A stretch of DNA of 64,000 nt from Bordetella parapertussis (GTDB taxonomy: Bacteria > Pseudomonadota > Gammaproteobacteria > Burkholderiales > SG8-41), in contig CAMDRT010000013.1 of NCBI GenBank assembly GCA_945906815.1, positions 46,642 to 110,641 of the forward strand. Direction: 5' to 3'. Below are positions 8,997 to 17,692 of this stretch, one piece after another. Position 1 is the first letter of the stretch. Every line of letters starts with the position of its first letter. The notes beneath the pieces were generated by a model that saw nothing but the letters and a program-made list of their open reading frames with translations, was not told the DNA's origin and ran no database searches. Made by a program: the position numbers and the translations under genes.

Positions 8997-10133
8997 TTAT
9001 TCCTTGCCCAAATACCGCTTGCTGATATAGCCGCCAGCCATCAAAAAACCGGCGTTGGTCAGAAATACCGCGGCGTATCCCGCAGCGGAACCTACGGCGC
9101 CGAAGAACAGCGGAATCACAAAGTGCGCTACCTGATTGACGGTAATGCGCATGCCGGCGGCCTCGCCTTCGCGCCCCTTGGGTGAGGCGTTGAACACCAA
9201 CGTCATCGACAGCGGCTGGCCCACGCCAGCGCCCACACCCAATAAAAACGACACCGCCGCCAGCGCCCACGCATTGCTGAACAGGGGAAACAAACAGAAG
9301 GCTGCACAAGCCACGAACATGGCGTAGGTCAGCGTCTGCGTCTCGCCCAAACGCCGCACGAAAAACGGCAGCACCGCACGCACCAGAATAATCGCGATGG
9401 CAAACGCGCTCAGCACCAAACCGATAGCCGTGGCCGACATGCCCAGCGAGCGCCCGTAAATCGGCATGAAAAACTGATACACATCCCACGCCGACGACAC
9501 GATGCCGCTGGCGATCAGCGTGTTGCGCAGGCCTTTGATACGCAGCAACTCGAACATGCCGCCCCTCACCGCTGCTGCTTGGGCATGCACGATCGGCATC
9601 CAGCGCGCGCTCGTCGCCGCCAGCACAATGGCGGGAATCAACGGCACGGCCAGTAGGGCAAAGGTACGCGCGTAACCCACCGTGTCGATCAACACACCGC
9701 CAACCAGCGGACCGGCGAAATTCGCCGACGCGTACCCCAAGCTCAGCAGGCTGAAATTACGCGCGCGCAGTTGCGGCCCCGCGATAGCGCCAACCAGTGT
9801 TTGTATCGACAACTGAAAGGTCATGAACGACACGCCGATCAGCGACGCCACCACATACAGCGTTGACATCGACGGCCACAGCCATGGCAACAGCAGCGAG
9901 ACAAATATGCCACTGGCGCCGAACAGCAACGGCAGCCGGTAACCGATACGGTCCGCCATGCGGCCCATCGGCAGCGCCAGCACCGCGGGCAACGCCGCAT
10001 ACAGTGCAACTATGGTGCCCACCACAAACGGCCCCGCACCCTGATCGACTGCATACAACGGCACCGCCAGGCGACTGCCGGCGAAGCCCAGGTGCGTGAA
10101 AACTGCCATTGCGATAAGCAGGTAAAGCGGCAC
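8997..10133 (-). CDS. MFS transporter
   Basis: A major facilitator superfamily permease with about 12 hydrophobic segments. The loop 2-3 signature is visible as LPMGRMADRIGYRLPLLFG and the C-terminal half carries VRRLGETQTLTYAMF and GVGAGVGQPLSMTL. The frame is open to an ATG at 10316, but that would overlap the upstream TPP gene by 49 nt and add about 60 residues unlike a transporter. I prefer the GTG at 10133, which places the first helix (PLYLLIAMAVF) at the N-terminus and has a GGAG about 12 nt upstream. It follows the TPP enzyme gene on the same strand and may be co-transcribed. Substrate unknown; drug or organic-acid efflux is typical of this type. Confidence 0.8.
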   Translation of the reverse strand: MPLYLLIAMAVFTHLGFAGSRLAVPLYAVDQGAGPFVVGTIVALYAALPAVLALPMGRMADRIGYRLPLLFGASGIFVSLLLPWLWPSMSTLYVVASLIGVSFMTFQLSIQTLVGAIAGPQLRARNFSLLSLGYASANFAGPLVGGVLIDTVGYARTFALLAVPLIPAIVLAATSARWMPIVHAQAAAVRGGMFELLRIKGLRNTLIASGIVSSAWDVYQFFMPIYGRSLGMSATAIGLVLSAFAIAIILVRAVLPFFVRRLGETQTLTYAMFVACAAFCLFPLFSNAWALAAVSFLLGVGAGVGQPLSMTLVFNASPKGREGEAAGMRITVNQVAHFVIPLFFGAVGSAAGYAAVFLTNAGFLMAGGYISKRYLGKE

Positions 10134-10267
10134 GAGCAGGCGGCACTCCGTTGATTTCGCTGCAGGCCAGCGCCTAAAACAGTTAAGCGCGCCTGCAGCC
10201 GTGGTGCAGCTAATGTGCCCTAGTGCGGCTGAATTGACATTGACCGTGGTCGCCCATCTGCTGGTTA

Positions 10268-12040
10268 CTACGCCCGCGTATCGTACCCCGGCAGCACCCG
10301 CATATCGATCACGCACACTTCGCCCGCGCGCGCAGCGGCAATACCTTGTTGTAGCGCCGGCAGCACGTCTTCGGGTTTTTCAACCGGCCCGATACCCCGC
10401 GCGCCTTGTGAGCGTGCCATCGCCGCGATGTCCACCGCGGGATCATCAATACGCTGACCGATCCAGCGATTCTCTTCGGGACGGCCGCGTTTCACCGCCA
10501 TTTGGCCTTGATGGCGCTCGTCGTTGAAGAACGAACGGTTGTTACACACGATCAACAGACACGGAATCTGGTAGTGCGCCGCCGTCCACACCGCGGTGTT
10601 ACCCATCAGAAAATCGCCGTCACCGACTAGGCCTACTGCGATACGCCCGCTGCCTTTCAAGGCGAGACCCGCGCCGACGGTCATGCCTGGCCCTGAGCCA
10701 ACGCCGGCGCCGCCATCATGGCCGATGTAATCCAACGGATGGCGAAAATGCGTGTACGCGCCGTTCCAGCCCAGCGGGAAACGGGTGTAGCACACATCAA
10801 CACCTTGAGTCGCCTGCTCCAGCGCTATGCCGACGCCACGCAGCGACACGGCATCATCGGGCGCTACAGGCAACGCGGGAGCGGCAGGCACCTGGGCGGC
10901 TATCGTGCGTGCGCTCACAGCATCGCGCAGCAAGGGCACGGCCACATCGCTTTCGCACAGCAGATAAACATCCATCGGCGGCAAACCAAAATGATCCGCG
11001 CCGCCTCCACGGTGATTGTGCTGGTCGCACGACACCTGAATGATTTTCGCGCTCACCGGCTGGTCACCAAACGCCTGCTTCAGCGTGCCTGCGAGATCGA
11101 GATAATCCAGTGACAGCACCACGTCGGCGTCACGCACCAACGCACGGGCTTCATCGGTGAGATACGCGCCCGGAGGGGCGGCATGCAGCCGGTGATCAGT
11201 GGGGAACGCTGCCGCCAGCTTGAAATTAGTGCACACCGGCGCGTTCAATTTTTCGGCCAGCGCAATGCGCGCCTGCCAGCCAGCCTCGCTACGCGAGCAG
11301 CGGCCCATCAGTATCACCGGATTTTTTGCATGCGACAGCAACTTCGCCGCGGCGGCCACTAATTCTGCGGCAGGCTGCGGTGCCTGCGGCGGCGCATGTC
11401 GCGCGGGATCAGGCAAATCCGGCAGCGGACCCAGTTTGCCCTCCTGCATCGCGACTTCGAGATTGATGTACACCGGCCCCTTGGGCGCAGTCTGCGCGAT
11501 TTGTGCTGCGCGCAACAGGGCTTCGTTCGCGGCCCCCGCAGAACCCGGCTGATTGTCCCACTTGGTGAAGTTGCGGATAAGCCCGCCCTGATCGGAGGAG
11601 GTATGTATCCAGTCTATCCACGGGCGGCGCTGCGTCGCATCCCACGGCCCGGTCGCGCCCAATATCAGGATCGGCACACGGTCGCACCAAGCGTTGTAAA
11701 TCGACATGGTGGCACGCATCAGGCCGATGTTGGCGTGCAGGCCGCTGGCCATCATTTTGTCGGTAACTTTGGCGTAGCCATGCGCTATCGCCACCGCCGT
11801 TTCTTCATGCACGCACAACACCATTTGCGGCGCGCGATTGCCCAGCAGATTGACTATGCTGTCATGCAAGCCACGATAACTTGCACCGGGCACCAGCGCG
11901 ATATAGGGTACGGCGAGTTCGCGCAGCATCAGGGCGACGGCGTCACTGCCCCAGTACGATTCGCCAGGACGACTGGCGACTGGTTTGTCATGCACGATCA
12001 GGTTCGGTGCAGCGAGAGTTGTAGGGTCTGCGGAATTCAT
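10268..12040 (-). CDS. Thiamine-pyrophosphate-dependent enzyme (acetolactate synthase / benzoylformate decarboxylase superfamily)
   Basis: A 590-residue TPP enzyme with the usual three domains. The N-terminal PYR domain has the cofactor-activating Glu in CVHEETAVAIAHGYAK. A central domain follows (VILMGRCSRSEAGWQ). The C-terminal PP domain carries the TPP/Mg motif from GLVGDGDFLMGN to IVCNNRSFFNDE. Relatives include acetolactate synthase, oxalyl-CoA decarboxylase, benzoylformate decarboxylase and glyoxylate carboligase. It is not close enough to any one of them to name the reaction. Gcl would fit the hyi/glxR genes 4 kb away, but Gcl characteristically lacks the activating Glu (it has Val), and Glu is present here. 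An MFS gene follows on the same strand. Confidence 0.8.
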   Translation of the reverse strand: MNSADPTTLAAPNLIVHDKPVASRPGESYWGSDAVALMLRELAVPYIALVPGASYRGLHDSIVNLLGNRAPQMVLCVHEETAVAIAHGYAKVTDKMMASGLHANIGLMRATMSIYNAWCDRVPILILGATGPWDATQRRPWIDWIHTSSDQGGLIRNFTKWDNQPGSAGAANEALLRAAQIAQTAPKGPVYINLEVAMQEGKLGPLPDLPDPARHAPPQAPQPAAELVAAAAKLLSHAKNPVILMGRCSRSEAGWQARIALAEKLNAPVCTNFKLAAAFPTDHRLHAAPPGAYLTDEARALVRDADVVLSLDYLDLAGTLKQAFGDQPVSAKIIQVSCDQHNHRGGGADHFGLPPMDVYLLCESDVAVPLLRDAVSARTIAAQVPAAPALPVAPDDAVSLRGVGIALEQATQGVDVCYTRFPLGWNGAYTHFRHPLDYIGHDGGAGVGSGPGMTVGAGLALKGSGRIAVGLVGDGDFLMGNTAVWTAAHYQIPCLLIVCNNRSFFNDERHQGQMAVKRGRPEENRWIGQRIDDPAVDIAAMARSQGARGIGPVEKPEDVLPALQQGIAAARAGEVCVIDMRVLPGYDTRA

Positions 12041-12190
12041 GGGGTCTCCAAAGTTTCGGGTTGAACTGTGTCACGCAAGTGCCATCCAATCAAGCGTGTG
12101 TACCGTTTCGGTCCTGTGTTCGTGTAAGCACGCCAAATTGAGGTTAAAGTCTCAAGCGATTTTTTCATTAAACTCGTTTAAAAACAAATA

Positions 12191-12205
12191 GTTACATTTT
12201 GTAAC
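12191..12205. promoter_or_regulatory. 15-bp perfect palindrome GTTACATTTTGTAAC in a divergent promoter region
   Basis: The sequence GTTACATTTTGTAAC is a perfect inverted repeat (GTTACA/TGTAAC, 3-nt centre) in the 240-bp AT-rich gap between the TPP gene (minus) and the secreted protein gene at 12281 (plus). It overlaps a 16-mer, AAAAACAAATAGTTAC (12180-12195), that recurs at 15459-15474 (minus) and 48026-48041. A dyad of this size in a divergent promoter region suggests an operator for a dimeric regulator, possibly of the OmpR class. The regulator is unknown. Confidence 0.4.
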
Positions 12206-12280
12206 AAAATCGCTACGACAGATTTTATCGACACGCTTATGATTGGGCGTCATTTGGAGTAGCGGTAACTGGAGGACAAA

Positions 12281-12730
12281 ATGAAAAAATTTGCATTAAC
12301 CACGTTGATCGCTTTGGTCGGTGCGGTCGGTCCGGTCGCTCTGGTGGCTATGGGATCGCTGGCGCTGGCGTCTGCTGCGGCAGATGCGCGTCCGTACCAT
12401 CGTAGCGGCGCGCGCGTTGGGATTTATGTCGGCACCGGTATCCTTGCTGCGCCCTGGGTCTATGGCCGACCCTACTACTACGGACCTTATGCTTACCCCT
12501 ACTACCCTTACCCGTATCCCACTGACTATCCGCGGGTGGTGGTGCAAGAGCAACCCATGGTCTATGTAGAGAGCCAAGCGCCGGTGGCCGTCGCGCCAAC
12601 AGGACCACAGCAGGCACCACAAGCGCAGCAACCATACTGGTACTTTTGCCAGAGCAGCCAGACCTATTATCCGCACGTGCAGAGCTGCGCAACGCCGTGG
12701 CAGCGTGTGATACCGCACGCGCCCCAGTAG
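12281..12730 (+). CDS. Secreted Tyr/Pro-rich envelope protein
   Basis: A 149-residue exported protein. Residues 1-36 form a signal peptide (MKKFALTTLIALVGAVG, ending ASAAADA). A Tyr-Pro rich tract follows (YGRPYYYGPYAYPYYPYPYP), then a Gln/Pro linker and a C-terminal block YWYFCQSSQTYYPHVQSC ending with WQRV. This end, with two Cys residues, is typical of a small betaproteobacterial envelope family of unknown function. A GGAGG ribosome-binding site lies 8 nt before the ATG. It is followed after 19 nt by a lipoprotein gene with which it is probably co-transcribed. Location is periplasm or outer membrane by inference. Confidence 0.8.
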   Translation: MKKFALTTLIALVGAVGPVALVAMGSLALASAAADARPYHRSGARVGIYVGTGILAAPWVYGRPYYYGPYAYPYYPYPYPTDYPRVVVQEQPMVYVESQAPVAVAPTGPQQAPQAQQPYWYFCQSSQTYYPHVQSCATPWQRVIPHAPQ

Positions 12731-12749
12731 GGGAGCTAGGAACTTACTC

Positions 12750-13376
12750 ATGAAACGTAAAGTGATTTCCCGATGGGTTGGCATGTCTGCTTTGGCGTTA
12801 GGGCTGGCGGGTTGCACCACTCTACCCACTGGACCCAGCCACATGGCGCTCCCCGGAACGGGCAAGAATTTTGATCAGTTTCGCATGGATGACGGCGAAT
12901 GCCGGCAACATGCGCAGCAAGCTTCCGGCGCAACACCCGCCGCAGTACAGGAAAACGCCGCTGTTAAAAGCGCGGTCGTCGGCACCGTGATCGGCGCCGC
13001 AGCCGGAGCGGCGATCGGCGGCTCCTCGCACAGCGCAGGGGCAGGCGCCGGCATGGGCTTGCTGATCGGCGCGCTGACAGGCGCGGCGGCCGGAGACCAA
13101 TCCGTTAATGCAGTGCAGCGCCGTTACGACAACGGCTATGCGCAGTGCATGTACGCCAAAGGTCACCGTGTAGCCGTGTCTGGCCGCATGGAGACACGTC
13201 CGGCGTTACAGGCGCAACCCGCACCGCAACCGTATTACACGCCACCACCACCCGGGTCGCCTACACCACCGCAGCAACCGCAGGCCCAGCAATCCCCTTC
13301 GCCGCAAGCGCCCTACTACGGCGCGCCACCGCCTCCAGGCTCCGCACCGCCACCGCCATCGGCTATAGTGCGCTGA
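12750..13376 (+). CDS. Outer-membrane lipoprotein with glycine-zipper domain
   Basis: A 208-residue lipoprotein. The lipobox LAGC is at about residues 19-22 after an MKRKVISRWVG leader, so the mature protein should be lipidated on Cys22. The middle has a glycine-zipper membrane-like segment (VVGTVIGAAAGAAIGG and MGLLIGALTGAAAG), as in SlyB/YMGG-type lipoproteins. Conserved-looking Cys residues occur in DDGECRQHAQ and GYAQCMYAKGH. The C-terminal 60 residues are a low-complexity Pro/Gln tail. It is probably co-expressed with the preceding secreted protein. Role in envelope integrity is inferred from the class only. Confidence 0.82.
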   Translation: MKRKVISRWVGMSALALGLAGCTTLPTGPSHMALPGTGKNFDQFRMDDGECRQHAQQASGATPAAVQENAAVKSAVVGTVIGAAAGAAIGGSSHSAGAGAGMGLLIGALTGAAAGDQSVNAVQRRYDNGYAQCMYAKGHRVAVSGRMETRPALQAQPAPQPYYTPPPPGSPTPPQQPQAQQSPSPQAPYYGAPPPPGSAPPPPSAIVR

Positions 13377-13442
13377 CCTTTACACAACAAAAATCGGCCT
13401 CTTGCAAAAGCCGGTTGCACGCTGCGCCTACCGTAGTGGATT

Positions 13443-14492
13443 TCAGTCCGCCTTGATTCCAGCCTGCTTAATCACCTTCGCCCATTGCGCGATTTCTTCG
13501 GTGATCACTTGCTTGAATTGCTCCGGCGTGCTGGCCACCACTTGCGCGCCGTCCCTGGCGAAGCGCTCGACAATATCCGGCGCGCGCGCGGCGCGCACCA
13601 TGTGTTCGTTGAGTATCCTGATAATCGGGGCGGGTGTCGACACCGGCGCCACCACACCCACCCAACTGTCGAATTGGTACTGCGGCACACCGGATTCGGC
13701 TACCGTAGGCAGGTTGGGCAATACCGCGAGGCGCTGCGCGCTGGTCACCGCCAGCACGCGCATGCGGCTTGAGTTGACGTAACCCATGGCCGCCACCACC
13801 GACAGTGCGCTCAAATCCACTTCGCCGGACATCAATGCAATCAGCGCCGGACCGCCGCCCTTGTAGGGCACCTGCGCCATTTTGATCGCGGTCTGGAATG
13901 CCAGCAATTCGACTGCAAGATGGGTGATCCCGCCGGCGCCCGCGGTTCCAAATTTTAGGGTGCCTGGATTCTTTTTTGCCAGCGCAATCAGTTCCCCGAT
14001 GTTTTTTACCGGCACCGATGGATGTACCGCAATCAAACTCGGCGCAGCGGCCACCAGACACACCGCTGCGAAATCGCGTTCGGGGTCGTAGCCCAGTTTG
14101 GAAAAAAGCGAGATGTTCGCCACCAATCCCACCGTATTGGCAAGCAGGGTATAACCATCACCCGGTGCACGCGCGACCATTTCCATACCAAGATTGGTCG
14201 ACGCGCCGGGGCGAGTCTCCAGTATCACGCTCTGCCCGATACTTTCGCTCATGCGCGGCGCAATCACGCGCATCACGGTGTCTATGCTGCCGCCGGGCGG
14301 TACCGGAATCACCATGCGGATGGGTTTGTTGGGCCAGGGTTGCGCTGTGGCGCCGCTGACACACAGCAACGAGCTTGCCGCCAATAACGCGATGCGGTGC
14401 AGGCGCAAAGACGCGAACGCAGCGCCTTTGCGATAGCAGTGGTGCAAAAGCAAGCTATGCCGAGTGCGGCGTAGCCCAATGTCCCGCGTCAT
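13443..14492 (-). CDS. TTT-family substrate-binding protein (TctC/Bug)
   Basis: A periplasmic carboxylate receptor of the Bug family. Conserved blocks are PWPNKPIRMVIPVPPGGSID, the TRPGAS loop, GDGYTLL, VPYKGGGPA and AVTSAQR before LPTVAESGV. The frame opens at an ATG at 14492, 38 nt inside the VOC gene. The signal peptide, however, seems to begin near residue 29 (LRLHRIALLAASSLLC), so a TTG at 14408 may be the true start. Its overlap with the VOC gene suggests translational coupling and a shared substrate. The ligand cannot be read from the sequence; Bug proteins usually bind small carboxylates. Confidence 0.88.
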   Translation of the reverse strand: MTRDIGLRRTRHSLLLHHCYRKGAAFASLRLHRIALLAASSLLCVSGATAQPWPNKPIRMVIPVPPGGSIDTVMRVIAPRMSESIGQSVILETRPGASTNLGMEMVARAPGDGYTLLANTVGLVANISLFSKLGYDPERDFAAVCLVAAAPSLIAVHPSVPVKNIGELIALAKKNPGTLKFGTAGAGGITHLAVELLAFQTAIKMAQVPYKGGGPALIALMSGEVDLSALSVVAAMGYVNSSRMRVLAVTSAQRLAVLPNLPTVAESGVPQYQFDSWVGVVAPVSTPAPIIRILNEHMVRAARAPDIVERFARDGAQVVASTPEQFKQVITEEIAQWAKVIKQAGIKAD

Positions 14493-15348
14493 AGCCCGGA
14501 CGATAATTGCGGTTGGTCTGCACTGGATTGCGGTTTACCAGCGGGCGCGCGTACAGCGGATGCGTCACACTGCGCACTTCATGCTCGATGGTGTACAGAA
14601 ACTTGCCACTGTCGGGATCGACAATATCCTTGAAACGATACTGATACTGATCGCTCTCCTCGCAGATCAGCCCTTTGGCCTTGAGCCAGCGATGCGGCCC
14701 GGAAAAATCAGTAATGTAAATTTGCAGATGATGGCCGTCGTATTCGGGAATCGGCTTGTCGGTCTCGCGGAAAATCAGATGCTGTCCCTGCCCCACCAGC
14801 ACGCGCGCAACGCGGCCCGAGGTCTCGTCTGCTGCCGTAGCGGGCGCCTTGATCACCTGACTATAGAAACGCGCAATGCCATCGGCCGTGCCCGTAGGCA
14901 CATCGAATTCAACATACGGCATACCCAGCGCAATGCCGCCAAAGCGCGCAGGATCGGGCTCATACACGCGAATCTTATTGCCCCACGGACTGATGGCTTC
15001 GACGTAATCCTCGCGTTCACAGAATGCAAATTGCGTGCCGGCGAGACGGTCTTTCACGCCCGACAAGCGCTTCAATAAAGCCGCCCGGTCCTGCTGCACA
15101 ATGCCGGTGTGTCCGCGCAACACCTGCGGCGCCTTAGCCGGCAAATGAAACTGGCTGCGGCCGATGTTAATCCACATGTTTTCCAGACCGGTCATGATGT
15201 ACGGATCACGCGTAAAACCCATCCCGCTCAGGTAAAACAGGGTGGCGTTAATTTGATCCGGCACCGTGGTGTTGACATGCTCAAGCCCGACGGAATTGCC
15301 GAGGTCTTCGGCGGCGCGATTGAATACCGGTTGTGTATTGTTGTCCAT
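14455..15348 (-). CDS. VOC-family (glyoxalase/bleomycin resistance/extradiol dioxygenase fold) protein
   Basis: A 297-residue protein with two vicinal-oxygen-chelate modules. The first begins VGLEHVNTTVPDQINATLFY and the second is near IALGMPYVEFDVPTGTADG, with HHLQIYITDFSGPH and YTIEHEVRS in the C-terminal part. His and Glu residues at comparable positions could bind a metal. The start chosen is the ATG at 15348, seven nt after a strong GGAGG; an upstream ATG at 15369 lacks such a site. The gene heads a two-gene unit with the tctC gene at 13443. Dioxygenase or isomerase activity on an aromatic or 2-oxo acid is possible but not demonstrable here. Confidence 0.75.
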   Translation of the reverse strand: MDNNTQPVFNRAAEDLGNSVGLEHVNTTVPDQINATLFYLSGMGFTRDPYIMTGLENMWINIGRSQFHLPAKAPQVLRGHTGIVQQDRAALLKRLSGVKDRLAGTQFAFCEREDYVEAISPWGNKIRVYEPDPARFGGIALGMPYVEFDVPTGTADGIARFYSQVIKAPATAADETSGRVARVLVGQGQHLIFRETDKPIPEYDGHHLQIYITDFSGPHRWLKAKGLICEESDQYQYRFKDIVDPDSGKFLYTIEHEVRSVTHPLYARPLVNRNPVQTNRNYRPGYDAGHWATPHSA

Positions 15349-15542
15349 GCAAGCCTCCAGTGAAATCAATGAACGTTTTGCGGATGATCCCGAATTCTAA
15401 CGCGAAGTGGTGCGCCGTAGAACACAACGTGCGCCAGAGACCTCGGACACGGCCTTTCGTAACTATTTGTTTTTATTATAGCAATTTATCGGCGATCACT
15501 ACATTCATGCGGCATCACGCTGCTGCCACTGCCGGCGCAACG

Positions 15543-16502
15543 CTACTCCGGCTGTATCCCAGCTTCGCGCATAGCCGCACCCCATATGTGGTACTGATCC
15601 TTCACCCACGCATCCAGCGCTGCGGGCGTCGAACTTTCGCCGGCAAACGCCTGCTGATCAAGCAGACTGCGGATATCGGAACGTTTCAACGCCGCATTAA
15701 ATTCGCGGCTGAGCCTGTCCACCACTGCCGCCGGTGTGCGCGCGGGCGCGAACATGCCTGCCCACGGTGTAATTGAGAATTTCGGCATGCCGGCTTCCGC
15801 TATGGTCGGCAAATGGGGCAGCAGCGGACTACGCTGGGCGAGTGCCAGAGCCAGCGCACGCAAGCGACCCTCGCGCAGGTGCGCCGCCACCGTGGCATAG
15901 GAGGTCATCATCACCTGTACCTGTCCCGAAATCAGGTCCACCACCGCCGGCGGTTCGCTCTTGTACGGCACATGCAGCATCTTCACGCCCGCGAGCGAAC
16001 TCATCATCGCCATCATCACAATGCTGCTGGTGTTGCCGCTGGCATAGTTGAGTTTGCCGGGATGCGCGCGCGCGTGGTCAAACAGTTCGCGCAACGATTT
16101 GGCAGGCAGCGTGGGATTCACCGCCAGCAGAAACGTGTAACGCCCGATCATGGAGATCGGCGCAAAATCCTTGAGCGCGTCGTACGGCGGTTTTTTGCGC
16201 AAATGCGGGATCGCGGAAAGCGGACTGTTGGTCGCCATCAGCAGGGTGTAGCCATCGGCCGGCGCCTTGGCTGCCAGTTCCCCCGCCAGCGCACCGTCAG
16301 CACCGGGCCGGTTGTCGACGACAAACGTTTGCCCCAGTGACTGCTGTAACGGTTGCGCGAGTATGCGCGTGATGACATCGGTACTGGAACCCGCAGCAAA
16401 GGGCACGATGATGCGCACCGGTTTGGTGGGATATTGCGCGTTGGCAGTGATCGCGCACATACCGAATAGGGTAGCCGCCATGGCTAAAAAACAGTGCTTC
16501 AT
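15543..16502 (-). CDS. TTT-family substrate-binding protein (TctC/Bug)
   Basis: A 319-residue Bug receptor with a clear signal peptide (MKHCFLAMAATLFG, cleavage after ANA). Mature protein starts QYPTKPVRIIVPFAAGSSTD; VVDNRPGADG and ADGYTLLMATN follow. The ligand-loop block reads HVPYKSEPPAVVDLISG instead of the common HVPYKGGGPA, a change that may alter ligand choice. It lies 24 nt after the tctC gene at 16527, so the two are probably one operon. The 172-bp gap upstream of the VOC gene (15370-15542) holds AT-rich sequence but no gene. Confidence 0.9.
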   Translation of the reverse strand: MKHCFLAMAATLFGMCAITANAQYPTKPVRIIVPFAAGSSTDVITRILAQPLQQSLGQTFVVDNRPGADGALAGELAAKAPADGYTLLMATNSPLSAIPHLRKKPPYDALKDFAPISMIGRYTFLLAVNPTLPAKSLRELFDHARAHPGKLNYASGNTSSIVMMAMMSSLAGVKMLHVPYKSEPPAVVDLISGQVQVMMTSYATVAAHLREGRLRALALALAQRSPLLPHLPTIAEAGMPKFSITPWAGMFAPARTPAAVVDRLSREFNAALKRSDIRSLLDQQAFAGESSTPAALDAWVKDQYHIWGAAMREAGIQPE

Positions 16503-16526
16503 TCGAGCAACCCCTTAAATGCGTAG

Positions 16527-17498
16527 TTAATTGGACGTCACACCTGTCAGTTTCACCAGTTTCTCGTACTTGTCGTAATCCGCTTTGAGGCGCACGGCGA
16601 ATTGCTCCGGCGTCATAACCATCGGGTCGAGCGTCTGGCCACTCATGATTTTTACTACCTCGGGAAGTTCGAGCACTTTCTTCATTTCTGCATTCAAGCG
16701 ATCGACGATGGCTCGTGGCGTCCCTGCGGCGACGAACGCACCTATCCAAGCCACGAATTCATAGCCGGGCACGCCCTCGGCGATAGTCGGGACATCTGCA
16801 AACTGCTTCACGCGCGTGGTCGAGGTGACGCCCAGTGCGCGCAAGCGGCCACTCGGCAAATGCGGAATCACCGAGCCGATGGTGGCCACCATCGCCTGTA
16901 CTTCGCCCGAGGCGAGCGCAACCACGGCGGGCCCGCCACCCTTGAACGGTACGTGTACCATCTGCGTGTGGCTCATAGCATTGATCAGCGCCATGCCCAG
17001 ATGCACGAAGCTGCCGCTGCCCGACGAACCGTAGATCAACTGGCCCGGCCGCGCACGTCCCAGCGCGACGAAATCCTTGACGTTTTTCACCGGCAGCGAC
17101 GGATGCACCACCAGCATGCCGACCTGCACCGCGAGCGTCGTAACGCCGATGAAATCTTTCAGCGTGTCGTACGGTAGTTTTTTGTAAAGATGCGGATTGG
17201 TCACATGCGTGGCGGAATGCACCATCAGGGTGTGACCATCGGCCGGCGCTTTTGCCACCATATCCGCGCCGATGGTGCCCGCCGCACCACCGCGATTATC
17301 GATAATGAATTGCTGACCCAACTGCTCGCCCAATTTTTGCGCCACGACACGCCCCACGATGTCATTGGCGCCGCCCGGCGGCCAGGGAATCACCACCCGC
17401 ACCGGCCTCACCGGATAACTTTGCGCCACAGCGACGCCAGCGCTCAATGCAGCCATCACCCCCACCACTCCCACCACCACACGCAGCCGGTATTTCAT
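16527..17498 (-). CDS. TTT-family substrate-binding protein (TctC/Bug)
   Basis: A 323-residue Bug receptor. The signal peptide (MKYRLRVVVGVVGVMAAL) ends near VAVAQ. Family blocks are YPVRPVRVVIPWPPGGANDI, IIDNRGGAAGT, ADGHTLMVHSA, HVPFKGGGPAVVALASG and GVTSTTRVKQFADVPTIAEG. The C-terminus FAVRLKADYDKYEKLVKLTG is closely similar to a 27-codon remnant immediately upstream at 17529-17612. That suggests a tandem copy of this gene was once present and has been mostly deleted. It is the first complete gene of the minus-strand pair with 15543. Confidence 0.9.
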   Translation of the reverse strand: MKYRLRVVVGVVGVMAALSAGVAVAQSYPVRPVRVVIPWPPGGANDIVGRVVAQKLGEQLGQQFIIDNRGGAAGTIGADMVAKAPADGHTLMVHSATHVTNPHLYKKLPYDTLKDFIGVTTLAVQVGMLVVHPSLPVKNVKDFVALGRARPGQLIYGSSGSGSFVHLGMALINAMSHTQMVHVPFKGGGPAVVALASGEVQAMVATIGSVIPHLPSGRLRALGVTSTTRVKQFADVPTIAEGVPGYEFVAWIGAFVAAGTPRAIVDRLNAEMKKVLELPEVVKIMSGQTLDPMVMTPEQFAVRLKADYDKYEKLVKLTGVTSN

Positions 17499-17528
17499 CG
17501 CACGCTCCTATTCACCCATACACCGCCG

Positions 17529-17612
17529 TCAATCAATGGTCGCTCCCGACAGCTTAACCAGCTTCGCATACTTGTCGTTGTCCACTTTCAGGCGCTCGGC
17601 GAATGTGCGCAG
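17529..17612 (-). pseudogene. Remnant C-terminal tail of a deleted tctC gene
   Basis: The minus strand encodes LRTFAERLKVDNDKYAKLVK followed by LSGATID and a TGA stop at 17529-17531. This aligns residue for residue with the C-terminus of the adjacent receptor at 16527 (FAVRLKADYDKYEKLVKLTGVTSN). Upstream of the Leu codon the similarity ends at once and the sequence becomes the promoter/leader region of the amidotransferase gene. No start codon or body is left. The simplest reading is a former tandem tctC gene of which only the last 27 codons survived a deletion. Confidence 0.8.
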
Positions 17613-17692
17613 ATTATCCCTGCAAAAGCAGTCTGCGCAAAGGCATAAACGCGCTAGAATTATTCACCTTTCACCTTTCACGCCTCACTAAA

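Noticed and set aside
10268..12040. Naming the TPP enzyme glyoxylate carboligase because hyi/glxR are near
   Set aside because: Gcl lacks the activating glutamate, which is present here in HEETAVAIAHG; the genes are also 2 kb or more apart on the opposite strand.
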